In this document: positions 42,024 to 49,794 of the stretch, one piece after another
How positions within the stretch are numbered: position 1 is the first letter of the stretch
Layout: each line of letters begins with the position of its first letter
Assembly (NCBI GenBank): GCA_028719885.1
Contig: JAQYLT010000078.1
Location: 1-64,000, forward strand
Direction of reading: 5' to 3'
From: Bacillota bacterium
GTDB lineage: Bacteria > Bacillota > Clostridia > Oscillospirales > Oscillospiraceae
Length of the DNA stretch: 64,000 bases
Notes under the pieces: generated by a model
The model's database searches: none
Told to the model about the DNA's origin: nothing
Seen by the model: only the letters and a program-made list of their open reading frames with translations
Position numbers and translations under genes: made by a program

Positions 42024-43420
42024 TATTTAAATGCCCCCTCGTCTTTGTAGGATGCGGAATTGCGGTAGGTCACCAGGGACACAAAGGCCAGAATCAGGAA
42101 GGTCATGATGCCGATGACAGCCGCCACATTGTACTGCTGCTTATCCACCGTCAGCTTATACAGCCAGGTAACCAGCAGATCCGTCTGGCCTGCGGTGTCG
42201 CCCACATAGGTGGGTCCGCCGCCGGAGAGCAGGTAGATGACGTTGAAATTGTTGATGTTGTTGGTAAAGGTGGTGATGAGGGTGGGGGTCATGACGAAGA
42301 ACATGTAGGGCAGGGTGATGTTCACGAACTGCTGCACCGCGTTGGCGCCGTCGATTCTGGCGGCCTCATACTGCTCGGCAGGGATGTTCTTCAAAATGCC
42401 GGTGACGGACATCACCGTGTAGGGGATGCCCACCCAGATGTTGATGATGATCACGGTGACCCGGGCCCAGGTGGCATTGGTCCAGAAAGGCAGGTTTTCT
42501 CCCGCGCCGATGACACCCATGGTTTGCAAAAGCTTATTCACCGCGCCGTCATCCTTAAACATGGTGCGGATGATCATCAGGGAAACGAACTGGGGCACCG
42601 CGATGGTAAAGGACAGGATGGTGCGCCACAGGGCCTTGCACCGGGTGGTGGGCCGGTCGATGATCATGGCCATGATGGTGCCCAGGAAGAAGTTCAGGAA
42701 GGTGGCGAAGAAGGCCCACACAATCGTCCAGAGCAGAACGCCCCAGAACTGGCGGCCGATGGTGCTGGTGCTGTTGAACAGGTCGGCAAAGTTTTTCAGG
42801 CCCACCCAGTCAAAGAGCACCAGATGCTCTCCCTCCTTGGAGTAGTTGGTAAAGGCCATCAGCATCATATAAATGAGGGGCGTGATGGTGAACACCAGCA
42901 GCATGGCAAAGGGAGGGGTCATGAGCAGCTTGTGGATGTTTTCATCCAGCAGCGCCTTCAGATCATCCACAAAGCCGGGGACCTTTTTGCCGGCAGCCTT
43001 GCGCTGCTGCGCCTTGTGGCCGCTGCGGATGGATGCCCGCCAGATGACGACGAACAGGGCGATGATCACCAGGGTCGCCACGGCGTACAGCAGAATCTGC
43101 TGAGAGCGGTCGCCGGGGAGATACTCGTAGAAGCCTTCCTCTTCATTGAAAACTTCAATCCGCTCCACCTCGCCCAGGCCGGGGAGCATTTTCAGCCAGT
43201 AGGCACCGCCCATGGGGAGCGCCATGTAGACGATGAAGCCAACCTCGATGGCCAGGAAAATCAGGCCCTTGATTACCTGCCCGGCAGCGATGTTGCCCAG
43301 ACCCATCACCAGGAAGGAGGCCAGGACGATGGGGTTGCCGCTTGTCAGGGCGGCAGCCAGGGTATCCGGCGTTTTTTTCTGCTGGGCAGCGGCGACTTTT
43401 GCTAATTCTTTAGAAGACAT
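42023..43420 (-). CDS. Maltodextrin-type ABC transporter permease, MalF type, system 3
   Basis: A 465-residue protein, much longer than the MalF-type subunits of systems 1 and 2 because of an extra N-terminal part (about 1-160) with three hydrophobic segments (GLGNIAAGQVIKGLIFLAIE and others) and a cytoplasmic stretch. The core carries EAA loop EQYEAARIDGANAVQQFVNI and LLSGGGPTYVGDTAGQTDLL. This long form is typical of MalF/MdxF of maltodextrin systems in Firmicutes. Confidence 0.92.
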   Translation of the reverse strand: MSSKELAKVAAAQQKKTPDTLAAALTSGNPIVLASFLVMGLGNIAAGQVIKGLIFLAIEVGFIVYMALPMGGAYWLKMLPGLGEVERIEVFNEEEGFYEYLPGDRSQQILLYAVATLVIIALFVVIWRASIRSGHKAQQRKAAGKKVPGFVDDLKALLDENIHKLLMTPPFAMLLVFTITPLIYMMLMAFTNYSKEGEHLVLFDWVGLKNFADLFNSTSTIGRQFWGVLLWTIVWAFFATFLNFFLGTIMAMIIDRPTTRCKALWRTILSFTIAVPQFVSLMIIRTMFKDDGAVNKLLQTMGVIGAGENLPFWTNATWARVTVIIINIWVGIPYTVMSVTGILKNIPAEQYEAARIDGANAVQQFVNITLPYMFFVMTPTLITTFTNNINNFNVIYLLSGGGPTYVGDTAGQTDLLVTWLYKLTVDKQQYNVAAVIGIMTFLILAFVSLVTYRNSASYKDEGAFK

Positions 43421-43488
43421 AGTTTCCGTTCCCTTCTCTTCAATCTTGCAGAGGGCCCCGAAAGGGGAAGCCTCTCAGGGTATGCAAA

Positions 43489-43517
43489 GGGCAGCAGCGG
43501 AAGAACCGCTGCCGCCC
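43489..43517 (-). terminator. Intercistronic hairpin after the maltodextrin-binding protein gene
   Basis: GGGCAGCAGCGG pairs with CCGCTGCCGCCC (one mismatch), and a second stem AGAGG/CCTCT with CCCC/GGGG core lies at about 43450-43475. The double hairpin before malF fits expression control. Confidence 0.6.
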
Positions 43518-43541
43518 GGATTTGCCTTGACAGTTTATGAA

Positions 43542-44762
43542 TTACAGGCCGCCGTTGTTGATAACGTCCAGGGTCTTGGCCAGAGAGTCGGCACCGTTGG
43601 CAGCAGTGACCTCACCGCTGACGATGTTCCGGCCCAGGGTCTCGATGGGAGTCCACCAGTTGCCCATCTCAGGCAGCGTGGGCTGCAGGATGGAGGTGTT
43701 GGCGATGGTGTCCAGGATGGCCACGGCCACGATATCGGAGGCGATGGTGGGATCCTCAGCCAGGGAGGTAGCCACGGGGATGGCGGAACGGACCTGGTAG
43801 CGCAGCAGCTGGCCCTCGGCGGAAGCCAGGAAGGCGGCGAACTGCATGGAGACCTTCATGCTCTTGCTGTTGGGGTTGACGCCCACAGCCTTGGAGCCGG
43901 CAAAGGACTTCAGGCTCTTGGCCTCGCCGTTGATCATAACGGTGGGCAGCTGGCAGGCGCCCAGCTTGTCGCCCAGGGCTTCCTTCAGGTTGTCGTAATC
44001 CCAGGAGCCGGAGAAGTAAGCGGCGACCTCACCGCTCATCAGGCCGGACTTGCCCAGGCCGGCATCATCGGTGCGGTAGTTGGGGTTGGAAACCATGTCC
44101 AGGACAGCGTTCAGAGAAGCGACGCCGTTGTCCTCACCGAAGACAACACCGGCGGCGGCATCATTGCCGGAGGGTCCGAACACGGTAGCGCCGTTGGCAA
44201 AGAAGAAAGAGCCCAGGTACCAGGAGTTCATGGTGGGGAAGGCCACAACGCCCTTTTCCAGCATGGTCTCCAGGGACTTCACATCTTCCTCGGTGTAAAC
44301 GTCCTTGTTGTAGTAGCAGAACCAGGTGTTAGCAGCCATGGGGAAGCCGTACACATTGCCGTCGGTGCCGGTGACGGAGTCGATCATGGCAGCACCGTTG
44401 TCGTTCTGCACCTGCTCCAGATAGGAGCCGCCCAGACGGGCGATACCCTGGCAGGCCAGCAGGTCGCCCAGCTGGTCGTTGGCGAACATGTACACGTCAG
44501 CGGCAGCGGCGGGGTCCTTGGAGACCTCGTCCTTGGCCTTGTCTTCGCCGCAGACCTCGTTGATCCAGGTGATCTTGTACTCGGGGTGAGCTTCCTCGAA
44601 CTTGGCCTCCATCTGCTGCAGCCAGCTGTCAGCATTGGCCTGGTCCTCCTGAGGTGCCCAGACCTTCAGGGTCAGCTCGGTGACATCGTCTGCGGCAGCG
44701 GTCATGACGCCCAGGCCCATGACCATGGCGACTGCCAGCAGCAGCGCAATGATTTTTTTCAT
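43542..44762 (-). CDS. Maltose/maltodextrin-binding protein of ABC system 3
   Basis: A 406-residue family 1 binding protein. Signal peptide MKKIIALLLAVAMVMGLGVM then TAAADD, with no lipobox cysteine. Mature start TELTLKVWAPQEDQANADSW, then FEEAHPEYKITWINE and DVYMFANDQLGDLLACQGIA, the MalE/MdxE-type pattern. The C-terminal part has WWTPIETLGRNIVSGEV. First gene of the maltodextrin operon, preceded by a strong promoter and a leader with three hairpins. Confidence 0.92.
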   Translation of the reverse strand: MKKIIALLLAVAMVMGLGVMTAAADDVTELTLKVWAPQEDQANADSWLQQMEAKFEEAHPEYKITWINEVCGEDKAKDEVSKDPAAAADVYMFANDQLGDLLACQGIARLGGSYLEQVQNDNGAAMIDSVTGTDGNVYGFPMAANTWFCYYNKDVYTEEDVKSLETMLEKGVVAFPTMNSWYLGSFFFANGATVFGPSGNDAAAGVVFGEDNGVASLNAVLDMVSNPNYRTDDAGLGKSGLMSGEVAAYFSGSWDYDNLKEALGDKLGACQLPTVMINGEAKSLKSFAGSKAVGVNPNSKSMKVSMQFAAFLASAEGQLLRYQVRSAIPVATSLAEDPTIASDIVAVAILDTIANTSILQPTLPEMGNWWTPIETLGRNIVSGEVTAANGADSLAKTLDVINNGGL

Positions 44763-44812
44763 TTTTTACTCCTCCTAAAAATTCTCATAATATGCACAGC
44801 AGAGTATCCTCT

Positions 44813-44874
44813 GATGATGCCAGAATCATCATTTCCATCCTTGATGGAAATGAAACAGCGGTAACGCTGTTTCA
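44813..44874 (-). other. Triple-hairpin leader of the maltodextrin operon
   Basis: Three consecutive stems in the 5' leader: TGAAACAGCG/CGCTGTTTCA (loop GTAA), ATTTCCATC/GATGGAAAT (44831-44851) and GATGAT/ATCATC (44813-44830), all perfect. No U tract follows, so they are not a terminator. Confidence 0.6.
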
Positions 44875-44934
44875 AAAATCGGAAACCGCAGCCCCGGGAG
44901 GGAAGCTCCTGTTTCGGGAAGTTTCGTTTTCTTC

Positions 44935-44963
44935 ATTTTAAGCTCTTCCCATTTTACTGTCAA
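44935..44963 (-). promoter_or_regulatory. Promoter of the maltodextrin operon
   Basis: Minus strand TTGACA, 17-bp spacer, TAAAAT; gives a leader of about 165 nt. Two GTTTCG-type half-sites just downstream (about 44911-44928) may be operator elements. Confidence 0.8.
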
Positions 44964-45059
44964 GCTCTTTTTGATTCCGGCCGTCATTTCTCCATATTAG
45001 ACAATTTTTAATTCCGTTTTTGTTGCTTTCGACCAGACCGCCGGGATGGAGCTTTTCAC

Positions 45060-46766
45060 TCAGGCATCCTGCACCACGGCCACGGAATAGGGGCCAAAGC
45101 AGCCGTCGGTGATTTCCCCGCTGAGCAGGTCCCGTTTTCCTGCCAGCTCCGGCAGTATTACGGTTCCCTCTTTGCAGTGGAACACCAGGGTGCAGCCGCC
45201 GACATGGCGCAGAAGCAGCCCCTTTTCATCCTCCGGCAGGTCCCGGGCCTGGGAGGAAAGGATTTCGGGATGCTCCCGGCGCAGCCGGAGCAGGCTGCGG
45301 TACCAGGCGTACATATCCCCATCCTGCCGGTCCTGTGCCCAGAGCATACCCCGGCGGCAGTCCGGGTCCTGGCCGCCGTCCATGGCGTATTCGTCGCCGT
45401 AGTAGATCATGGGCATCCCGGGGCTCAGCAGCTGCAGCGCCGCAATAAGCTTCATCCGCCTTTTGTCCCCGCCGCAGTGGTGCAGCAGCCGGGGGGTATC
45501 GTGGCTGTCCACCAGGTTCCACAGCAGGGGAATCACCCTGGGGTGGAGCCGCCCTTTCAGGAAATTCAAATCCTCCACAAAACGGGATACGGTCATCTCC
45601 TCCCGGGCCGCCAGGGCCAGGGCCGATTGGTAAAAGGGATAGTTCATCACCGTGTCCCATTCGTCCCCCTGGAGGAAATCCTCCGCCAGGTGCCAGACCT
45701 CGCCGACGATCAGCGCCTCCGGGAATTCCGCCTTGATCTCCCGGCGGAACTGCTTCCAGAAGCTGTGGCCGATCTCATCCCCCACATCCAGCCGCCAGCC
45801 GTCAATGCCGCACTGCCGCAGCCAGTAAAGGGCCACATCCAGGATGTAGCGGGTCACCTCCGGATTTTTCACATTCAGCTTAGGCATGCCGCCGAAATAG
45901 GAAAAGGTTTTGAAATTGGGCTTTTCTCCCCGTTTGGCCCGGAGGGGAAAGCCATCGATGAAGTACCAGTCCAGATATTTGGAATCGGCGCCCTTTTCCC
46001 GGATGTCCGCAAAGGCAAAAAACTCCGGGGCGGTGTGGTTGAACACCCCGTCCAGAATCACCCGCAGACCCAGCTCATGTGCCTTGTCCACCAGGTTTTT
46101 CAGATCCTGCTGGGTGCCAAAGGCGGGGTCGATGGTGTAGTAGTCAATGGTGTCGTATTTGTGGCAGGAGTTGGAGCGGAAAATGGGGGTCATGTACAGA
46201 ATATCCACCCCCAGCTCCTTCAGATGCTCCAAATGGTCCGTCAGGCCCCGCAGATCGCCGTGGAGCTCATCCCAGGGGGTGACCGGAGCCTTGTACCAGA
46301 GCGCCTCCGGCACCGGACGGCTGGAAGCGAACCGGGAGGGGAACACCTGGTAAACCACCTGATTCTCCGCCCAGGCCGGGGTGAAAAACCGCTCCTCCTC
46401 CCGCAGGTTCTGGGGGCAGTCGAACATGTCGTCCGTGTCCGTAAAGGGGGTGTCGGAGAAATGATGGTTGGAATAGTACACCGTGTTCCCGGCGGTATCG
46501 GTGATCTGGAACCAATACCGCAGGCAGACCAGGTGGAAATTCAGCTCCGCCTGCCAATAGTCCAGGCAAGAATCCGAGGCGGCCACGGTCATGGGGACCT
46601 CCCCCCGGGTATCCTGGATGCTCAGGGGCAGGTACTTGTCCTGGTGGTGCAGCACCACGCGGGCAATGTCGCCCTTGGCGCAGCGCAGGCGGAAAACAAA
46701 CCGGTCCGGCTCCAGGCAGAAGCAGTCCCGGGCGGTGGCATCATGGGAAATGGCGGCCAAATTCAT
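45060..46766 (-). CDS. Neopullulanase/maltogenic amylase-type alpha-glycosidase (GH13)
   Basis: A 568-residue cytoplasmic enzyme (no signal peptide) that should cut imported maltodextrins. An N-terminal CBM34-like beta domain (about 1-120, with YWFQITDTAGNTVYYSNHHF) is the mark of the neopullulanase/cyclomaltodextrinase subgroup. GH13 regions: LGVDILYMTPIFRSNSCHKY, ILDGVFNHT, nucleophile Asp in DGWRLDVGDEIGH, Glu in LIVGEVWH, Asp in LVDSHDTPRLL. The start at MNLAAISHD follows AGGAGAAATCACCC. It stands upstream of the maltodextrin operon in the same direction but separated by 297 bp with a promoter. Confidence 0.92.
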   Translation of the reverse strand: MNLAAISHDATARDCFCLEPDRFVFRLRCAKGDIARVVLHHQDKYLPLSIQDTRGEVPMTVAASDSCLDYWQAELNFHLVCLRYWFQITDTAGNTVYYSNHHFSDTPFTDTDDMFDCPQNLREEERFFTPAWAENQVVYQVFPSRFASSRPVPEALWYKAPVTPWDELHGDLRGLTDHLEHLKELGVDILYMTPIFRSNSCHKYDTIDYYTIDPAFGTQQDLKNLVDKAHELGLRVILDGVFNHTAPEFFAFADIREKGADSKYLDWYFIDGFPLRAKRGEKPNFKTFSYFGGMPKLNVKNPEVTRYILDVALYWLRQCGIDGWRLDVGDEIGHSFWKQFRREIKAEFPEALIVGEVWHLAEDFLQGDEWDTVMNYPFYQSALALAAREEMTVSRFVEDLNFLKGRLHPRVIPLLWNLVDSHDTPRLLHHCGGDKRRMKLIAALQLLSPGMPMIYYGDEYAMDGGQDPDCRRGMLWAQDRQDGDMYAWYRSLLRLRREHPEILSSQARDLPEDEKGLLLRHVGGCTLVFHCKEGTVILPELAGKRDLLSGEITDGCFGPYSVAVVQDA

Positions 46767-46943
46767 GGGTGATTTCTCCTTGTATTGAATGAAGCTTTGG
46801 GAGGCTGTCCCAGTTGTTCCAATGAATATACCAAATGGCAACCAAATACGCAAGAAATTTTTTATTTCGCCGGGATATGCCCTCCAATTTGTCTGTTTCC
46901 CCAGCCGATTTTTCGGGATAAGAAAAGCTTAAAAAACGGGGCA

Positions 46944-46972
46944 TCGACATTCCCATGTTCCTGTGCTATGAT
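46944..46972 (+). promoter_or_regulatory. Candidate promoter of the two-component operon
   Basis: TCGACA, 17-bp spacer, TATGAT, about 27 bp before the response regulator start. Confidence 0.55.
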
Positions 46973-46999
46973 ATTAAAATTGGAAAGAGGGTGACTGTC

Positions 47000-47674
47000 A
47001 TGCAGAAAATACTCCTGCTGGAGGACGACACCGCTTTGGGCAGCGGGATTCAGCTGGCGCTGGAAAATCCATCGGTGCAGATTCGGCTGTGCCGCACGCT
47101 GGCCCAGGGAAAGGAAGAAGCGGCCCGGAATGCCTATGACCTGCTGATTCTGGATGTGAACCTCCCCGACGGCAGCGGTCTGGAGCTGCTGCGGCAGGTC
47201 CGGCAGGTGAGCGCCGTTCCCGTGATTCTGCTCACCGCCAACGATCTGGAAATGGACATCGTCACGGGATTGGAATCCGGGGCGGACGACTATATCACGA
47301 AGCCTTTCTCCCTGGCCGTCCTCCGGGCCAGGGTGAATGCCCAGCTGCGGCGGGGTACCGGAAAGCCCGCCTATTTCAAGCTGGATGACTTCACCTTTGA
47401 CTTTGACGCCATGGAGTTCCGCAAAAACGGTCAGTCCATGGATTTGAGCAAGACCGAGCAGAAGCTGCTGCGGTTTTTGGTGGAAAACCGGGGGCAGACC
47501 CTGTCCCGGGCCACGCTGGTGGACCGCATCTGGACGGACGGCGCGGAATATGTGGACGAGAACGCCCTGTCCGTCACCGTCAAGCGGCTGCGAAGCAAGC
47601 TGGAGGACAATCCATCCAGCCCGAAATACTTAAAAACGGTGTACGGCATCGGCTACACCTGGGCGGTGAAATGA
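47000..47674 (+). CDS. OmpR-family response regulator
   Basis: A 224-residue DNA-binding regulator: receiver domain 1-115 with acidic pocket LLLEDD, phosphoacceptor Asp52 in LLILDVNLPDGSG, Thr in LLTAND and Lys in YITKPFS; winged-helix domain 125-224 with DLSKTEQKLLRFLVENRGQT and VTVKRLRSKLEDN. The ATG start has AAGAGGG 9 nt upstream. It forms a pair with the kinase 1 bp downstream; the pair resembles those controlling BceAB-type peptide-resistance transporters such as the one at 49118-52443. Confidence 0.93.
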   Translation: MQKILLLEDDTALGSGIQLALENPSVQIRLCRTLAQGKEEAARNAYDLLILDVNLPDGSGLELLRQVRQVSAVPVILLTANDLEMDIVTGLESGADDYITKPFSLAVLRARVNAQLRRGTGKPAYFKLDDFTFDFDAMEFRKNGQSMDLSKTEQKLLRFLVENRGQTLSRATLVDRIWTDGAEYVDENALSVTVKRLRSKLEDNPSSPKYLKTVYGIGYTWAVK

Positions 47675-47675
47675 T

Positions 47676-48566
47676 ATGACCATTTGGGGCTATGGCATCA
47701 TTGCCGCTTCCCTCTTGCTGGCAGCGGGCAGCATATTCTGGTACCGCCGCCGCAGTGGGAGGCTTCTGGAAAACCTAAACCGAATGCTGGACCTTGCCAT
47801 GGCGGGCAATTTCACCGAGGGCAGCTTCGACGAGACCATGCTCTCCGCACTGGAAAGCAAGCTGGCCCACTACCTTGCGGCCTCCACGGTGTCCGCCCAA
47901 AATGTGCAGGCGGAAAAGGAGAAGCTGAAAGCGCTCATCGGGGACATCTCCCACCAGACCAAAACGCCCATTTCCAACATCCTGCTCTACACCCAGCTTC
48001 TTTCGGAGCAGCCGGAAAACCGGGACTGTCTGGAAGCCCTGGACGCACAGGCCAGGAAGTTGCAAAGCCTCATTGACGCCCTGGTGAAGACCTCCCGCCT
48101 GGAATCCGGCGTCATCGCCCTGCATCCGGTGCCCGGGGAGCTGCAAAAAACCATTCGGGCCGCCCTCTCCCAAATTGCGCCCAAGGCCGCGGCAAAGGGA
48201 ATCCCAATTACCCTGGAACCGGCGGATGCCCAGGCCATCTTTGACCCAAAATGGACGGAGGAGGCCATCTACAATCTGCTGGACAACGCTGTGAAATACA
48301 CCCAGGGAGAGGTCTGCATCACCGCCACGGAGAACCCCCTGTTTTCCGCCGTTCACATTCGTGATACCGGCCCGGGGATTCCCGAGGAGGAGCAGGCCAA
48401 GGTGTTCCAGCGGTTCTACCGGGGTACGGAACACGCGGAAGAGGAAGGCGTGGGCATCGGACTGTACCTGGTGCGGCAAATTGCCCAGGGCCAGGGGGGC
48501 TATGTAAAGGTCCGCTCCCAGGTCGGTGTGGGCAGCACCTTTTCCCTGTACCTGCCGAGAATGTAA
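47676..48566 (+). CDS. Sensor histidine kinase with minimal sensor
   Basis: A 296-residue kinase with a single evident N-terminal hydrophobic segment (WGYGIIAASLLLAAGSIFWY), a short linker, the HisKA helix with phosphoacceptor His93 in IGDISHQTKTPISN, and a HATPase_c domain (NLLDNAVKYT, DTGPGIP, GVGIGLYLVRQI, GVGSTFSLYL). There is essentially no extracytoplasmic sensing part, which suggests that stimulus comes from another protein such as a transporter, as for BceS-type kinases (those have two helices; here I see one). Confidence 0.92.
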   Translation: MTIWGYGIIAASLLLAAGSIFWYRRRSGRLLENLNRMLDLAMAGNFTEGSFDETMLSALESKLAHYLAASTVSAQNVQAEKEKLKALIGDISHQTKTPISNILLYTQLLSEQPENRDCLEALDAQARKLQSLIDALVKTSRLESGVIALHPVPGELQKTIRAALSQIAPKAAAKGIPITLEPADAQAIFDPKWTEEAIYNLLDNAVKYTQGEVCITATENPLFSAVHIRDTGPGIPEEEQAKVFQRFYRGTEHAEEEGVGIGLYLVRQIAQGQGGYVKVRSQVGVGSTFSLYLPRM

Positions 48567-48599
48567 AATGCGCTTGTCCAGTAATGGAGTGTTTACCGC

Positions 48600-48985
48600 A
48601 TTTTCGTAGGGAATGCATTTATGCATTCCGCTCTGGTCGCAAATCACCAGGGGGTATTGAATCGTAAAAACGTTGTGTTTTGCGTAGGGAACGGATTCAT
48701 CCGTTCCGAAAGGCTGATGAACATCCATGGTTCGTTGAACAGGGAATGGTCCGTCAATGCCGTAGGGAATGGGCTTGCTCATTCCGTCGGCGTAGCCGCT
48801 TTTGTGGATGCTTTTATCATGAATTCGGCTGGATATTCGGATAACTTGGCCCTTTGTCAAATAATTGGGTGGGGTAATTCCGCTTCGCGGTCGGAACGGA
48901 TAAATCCGTTCCCTACGAAAAGAATCAACATTTTCTCATTCAAGGCACCGGCGCAAAACCATTACCAAGGCGGAATGCATAACTT
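48600..48985. repeat. Composite palindromic intergenic repeat, copy H
   Basis: At least four palindrome modules in a row: GGAATGCATTTATGCATTCC, GGAACGGATTCATCCGTTCC, GGAATGGGCTTGCTCATTCC and GGAACGGATAAATCCGTTCC, each beside CGTAGG or CCTACG, and the broken end AAGGCGGAATGCATAA. Looks like two or more copies fused or rearranged. It splits the two-component genes from the ABC genes. Confidence 0.7.
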
Positions 48986-49010
48986 AACGGAGCACCCCCG
49001 GGCAGCCGCT

Positions 49011-49056
49011 GAAATCTTTCCATTCTGTTAGATTCCTGACAGAATGTGGAAAGATT
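49011..49056. promoter_or_regulatory. Long inverted repeat before the Bce-like ABC genes
   Basis: GAAATCTTTCCATTCTGT pairs with ACAGAATGTGGAAAGATTC apart from a single inserted base, around a short loop, about 60 bp before the ATPase start. Suits a response-regulator operator or an mRNA hairpin. Confidence 0.5.
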
Positions 49057-49117
49057 CTTCCTGTAAAGTCTGTACTGTCGAAAGGCATACAGACTTTTTC
49101 CATTGGAGGCATTTTTT

Positions 49118-49789
49118 ATGAGTATCTTGGAAACAAAAGACCTGCGAAAAATTTACGGCTCCGGCGACACCCAGGTGCGGGCCCTGGACGGGGTGAACCT
49201 GAGCGTGGAAAACGGGGAATTCGTGGCCATTGTGGGCACCTCCGGCTCCGGAAAATCCACATTGCTGCACATGCTGGGCGGCCTGGACCGGCCAACCTCC
49301 GGCACCGTCACCGTGGACGGCAAAAACATCTTCGAGCTGAAAGACGAAGCGCTGACCATTTTCCGCAGGCGGAAAATCGGCTTTGTGTTCCAGAGCTACA
49401 ACCTGGTGCCGGTTCTGAATGTGTATGAAAACATCGTTCTGCCCATCCAGCTGGACGGCAGAACGGTGGACGAGGCATTCATTCAGCAGATCGTGAAAAC
49501 CCTGGGCCTGGACGGCCGTCTGGACGCCCTGCCCAGCCAGCTTTCCGGCGGCCAGCAGCAGCGCGTTGCAATCGCCCGGGCGCTGGCGGCGGGCCCCGCC
49601 ATCATTCTGGCGGACGAGCCCACGGGAAATCTGGATTCCAAAACCAGCCAGGATGTGTTAGGGCTGCTGAAGGTCACCAGCCAGAAATTCCAGCAGACCA
49701 TCGTCATGATCACCCACAACGAGGAAATCGCCCAGCTGGCGGGCCGCATCATCCGCATTGAGGACGGGCGGATCGTGAAGGCGAGGTGA
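49118..49789 (+). CDS. ABC transporter ATP-binding protein (MacB/BceA type)
   Basis: A 223-residue ATPase: Walker A VGTSGSGKSTLLHMLGGLD (about 39-57), Q-loop FVFQSYNLVPVL, signature SQLSGGQQQRVAIARAL, Walker B IILADEPTGNLDSKT, H-loop ITHNEE. This set is characteristic of the LolD/MacB/BceA family partnering FtsX-type permeases. The start follows TTGGAGG at 8 nt. The permease gene begins 5 bp after its stop. Confidence 0.94.
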   Translation: MSILETKDLRKIYGSGDTQVRALDGVNLSVENGEFVAIVGTSGSGKSTLLHMLGGLDRPTSGTVTVDGKNIFELKDEALTIFRRRKIGFVFQSYNLVPVLNVYENIVLPIQLDGRTVDEAFIQQIVKTLGLDGRLDALPSQLSGGQQQRVAIARALAAGPAIILADEPTGNLDSKTSQDVLGLLKVTSQKFQQTIVMITHNEEIAQLAGRIIRIEDGRIVKAR

Positions 49790-49794
49790 GCATC

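Noticed and set aside
48621..49031. Open frame of 136 codons in the repeat cluster
   Set aside because: It is made of the palindromic repeats, and the same frames are broken in other copies.
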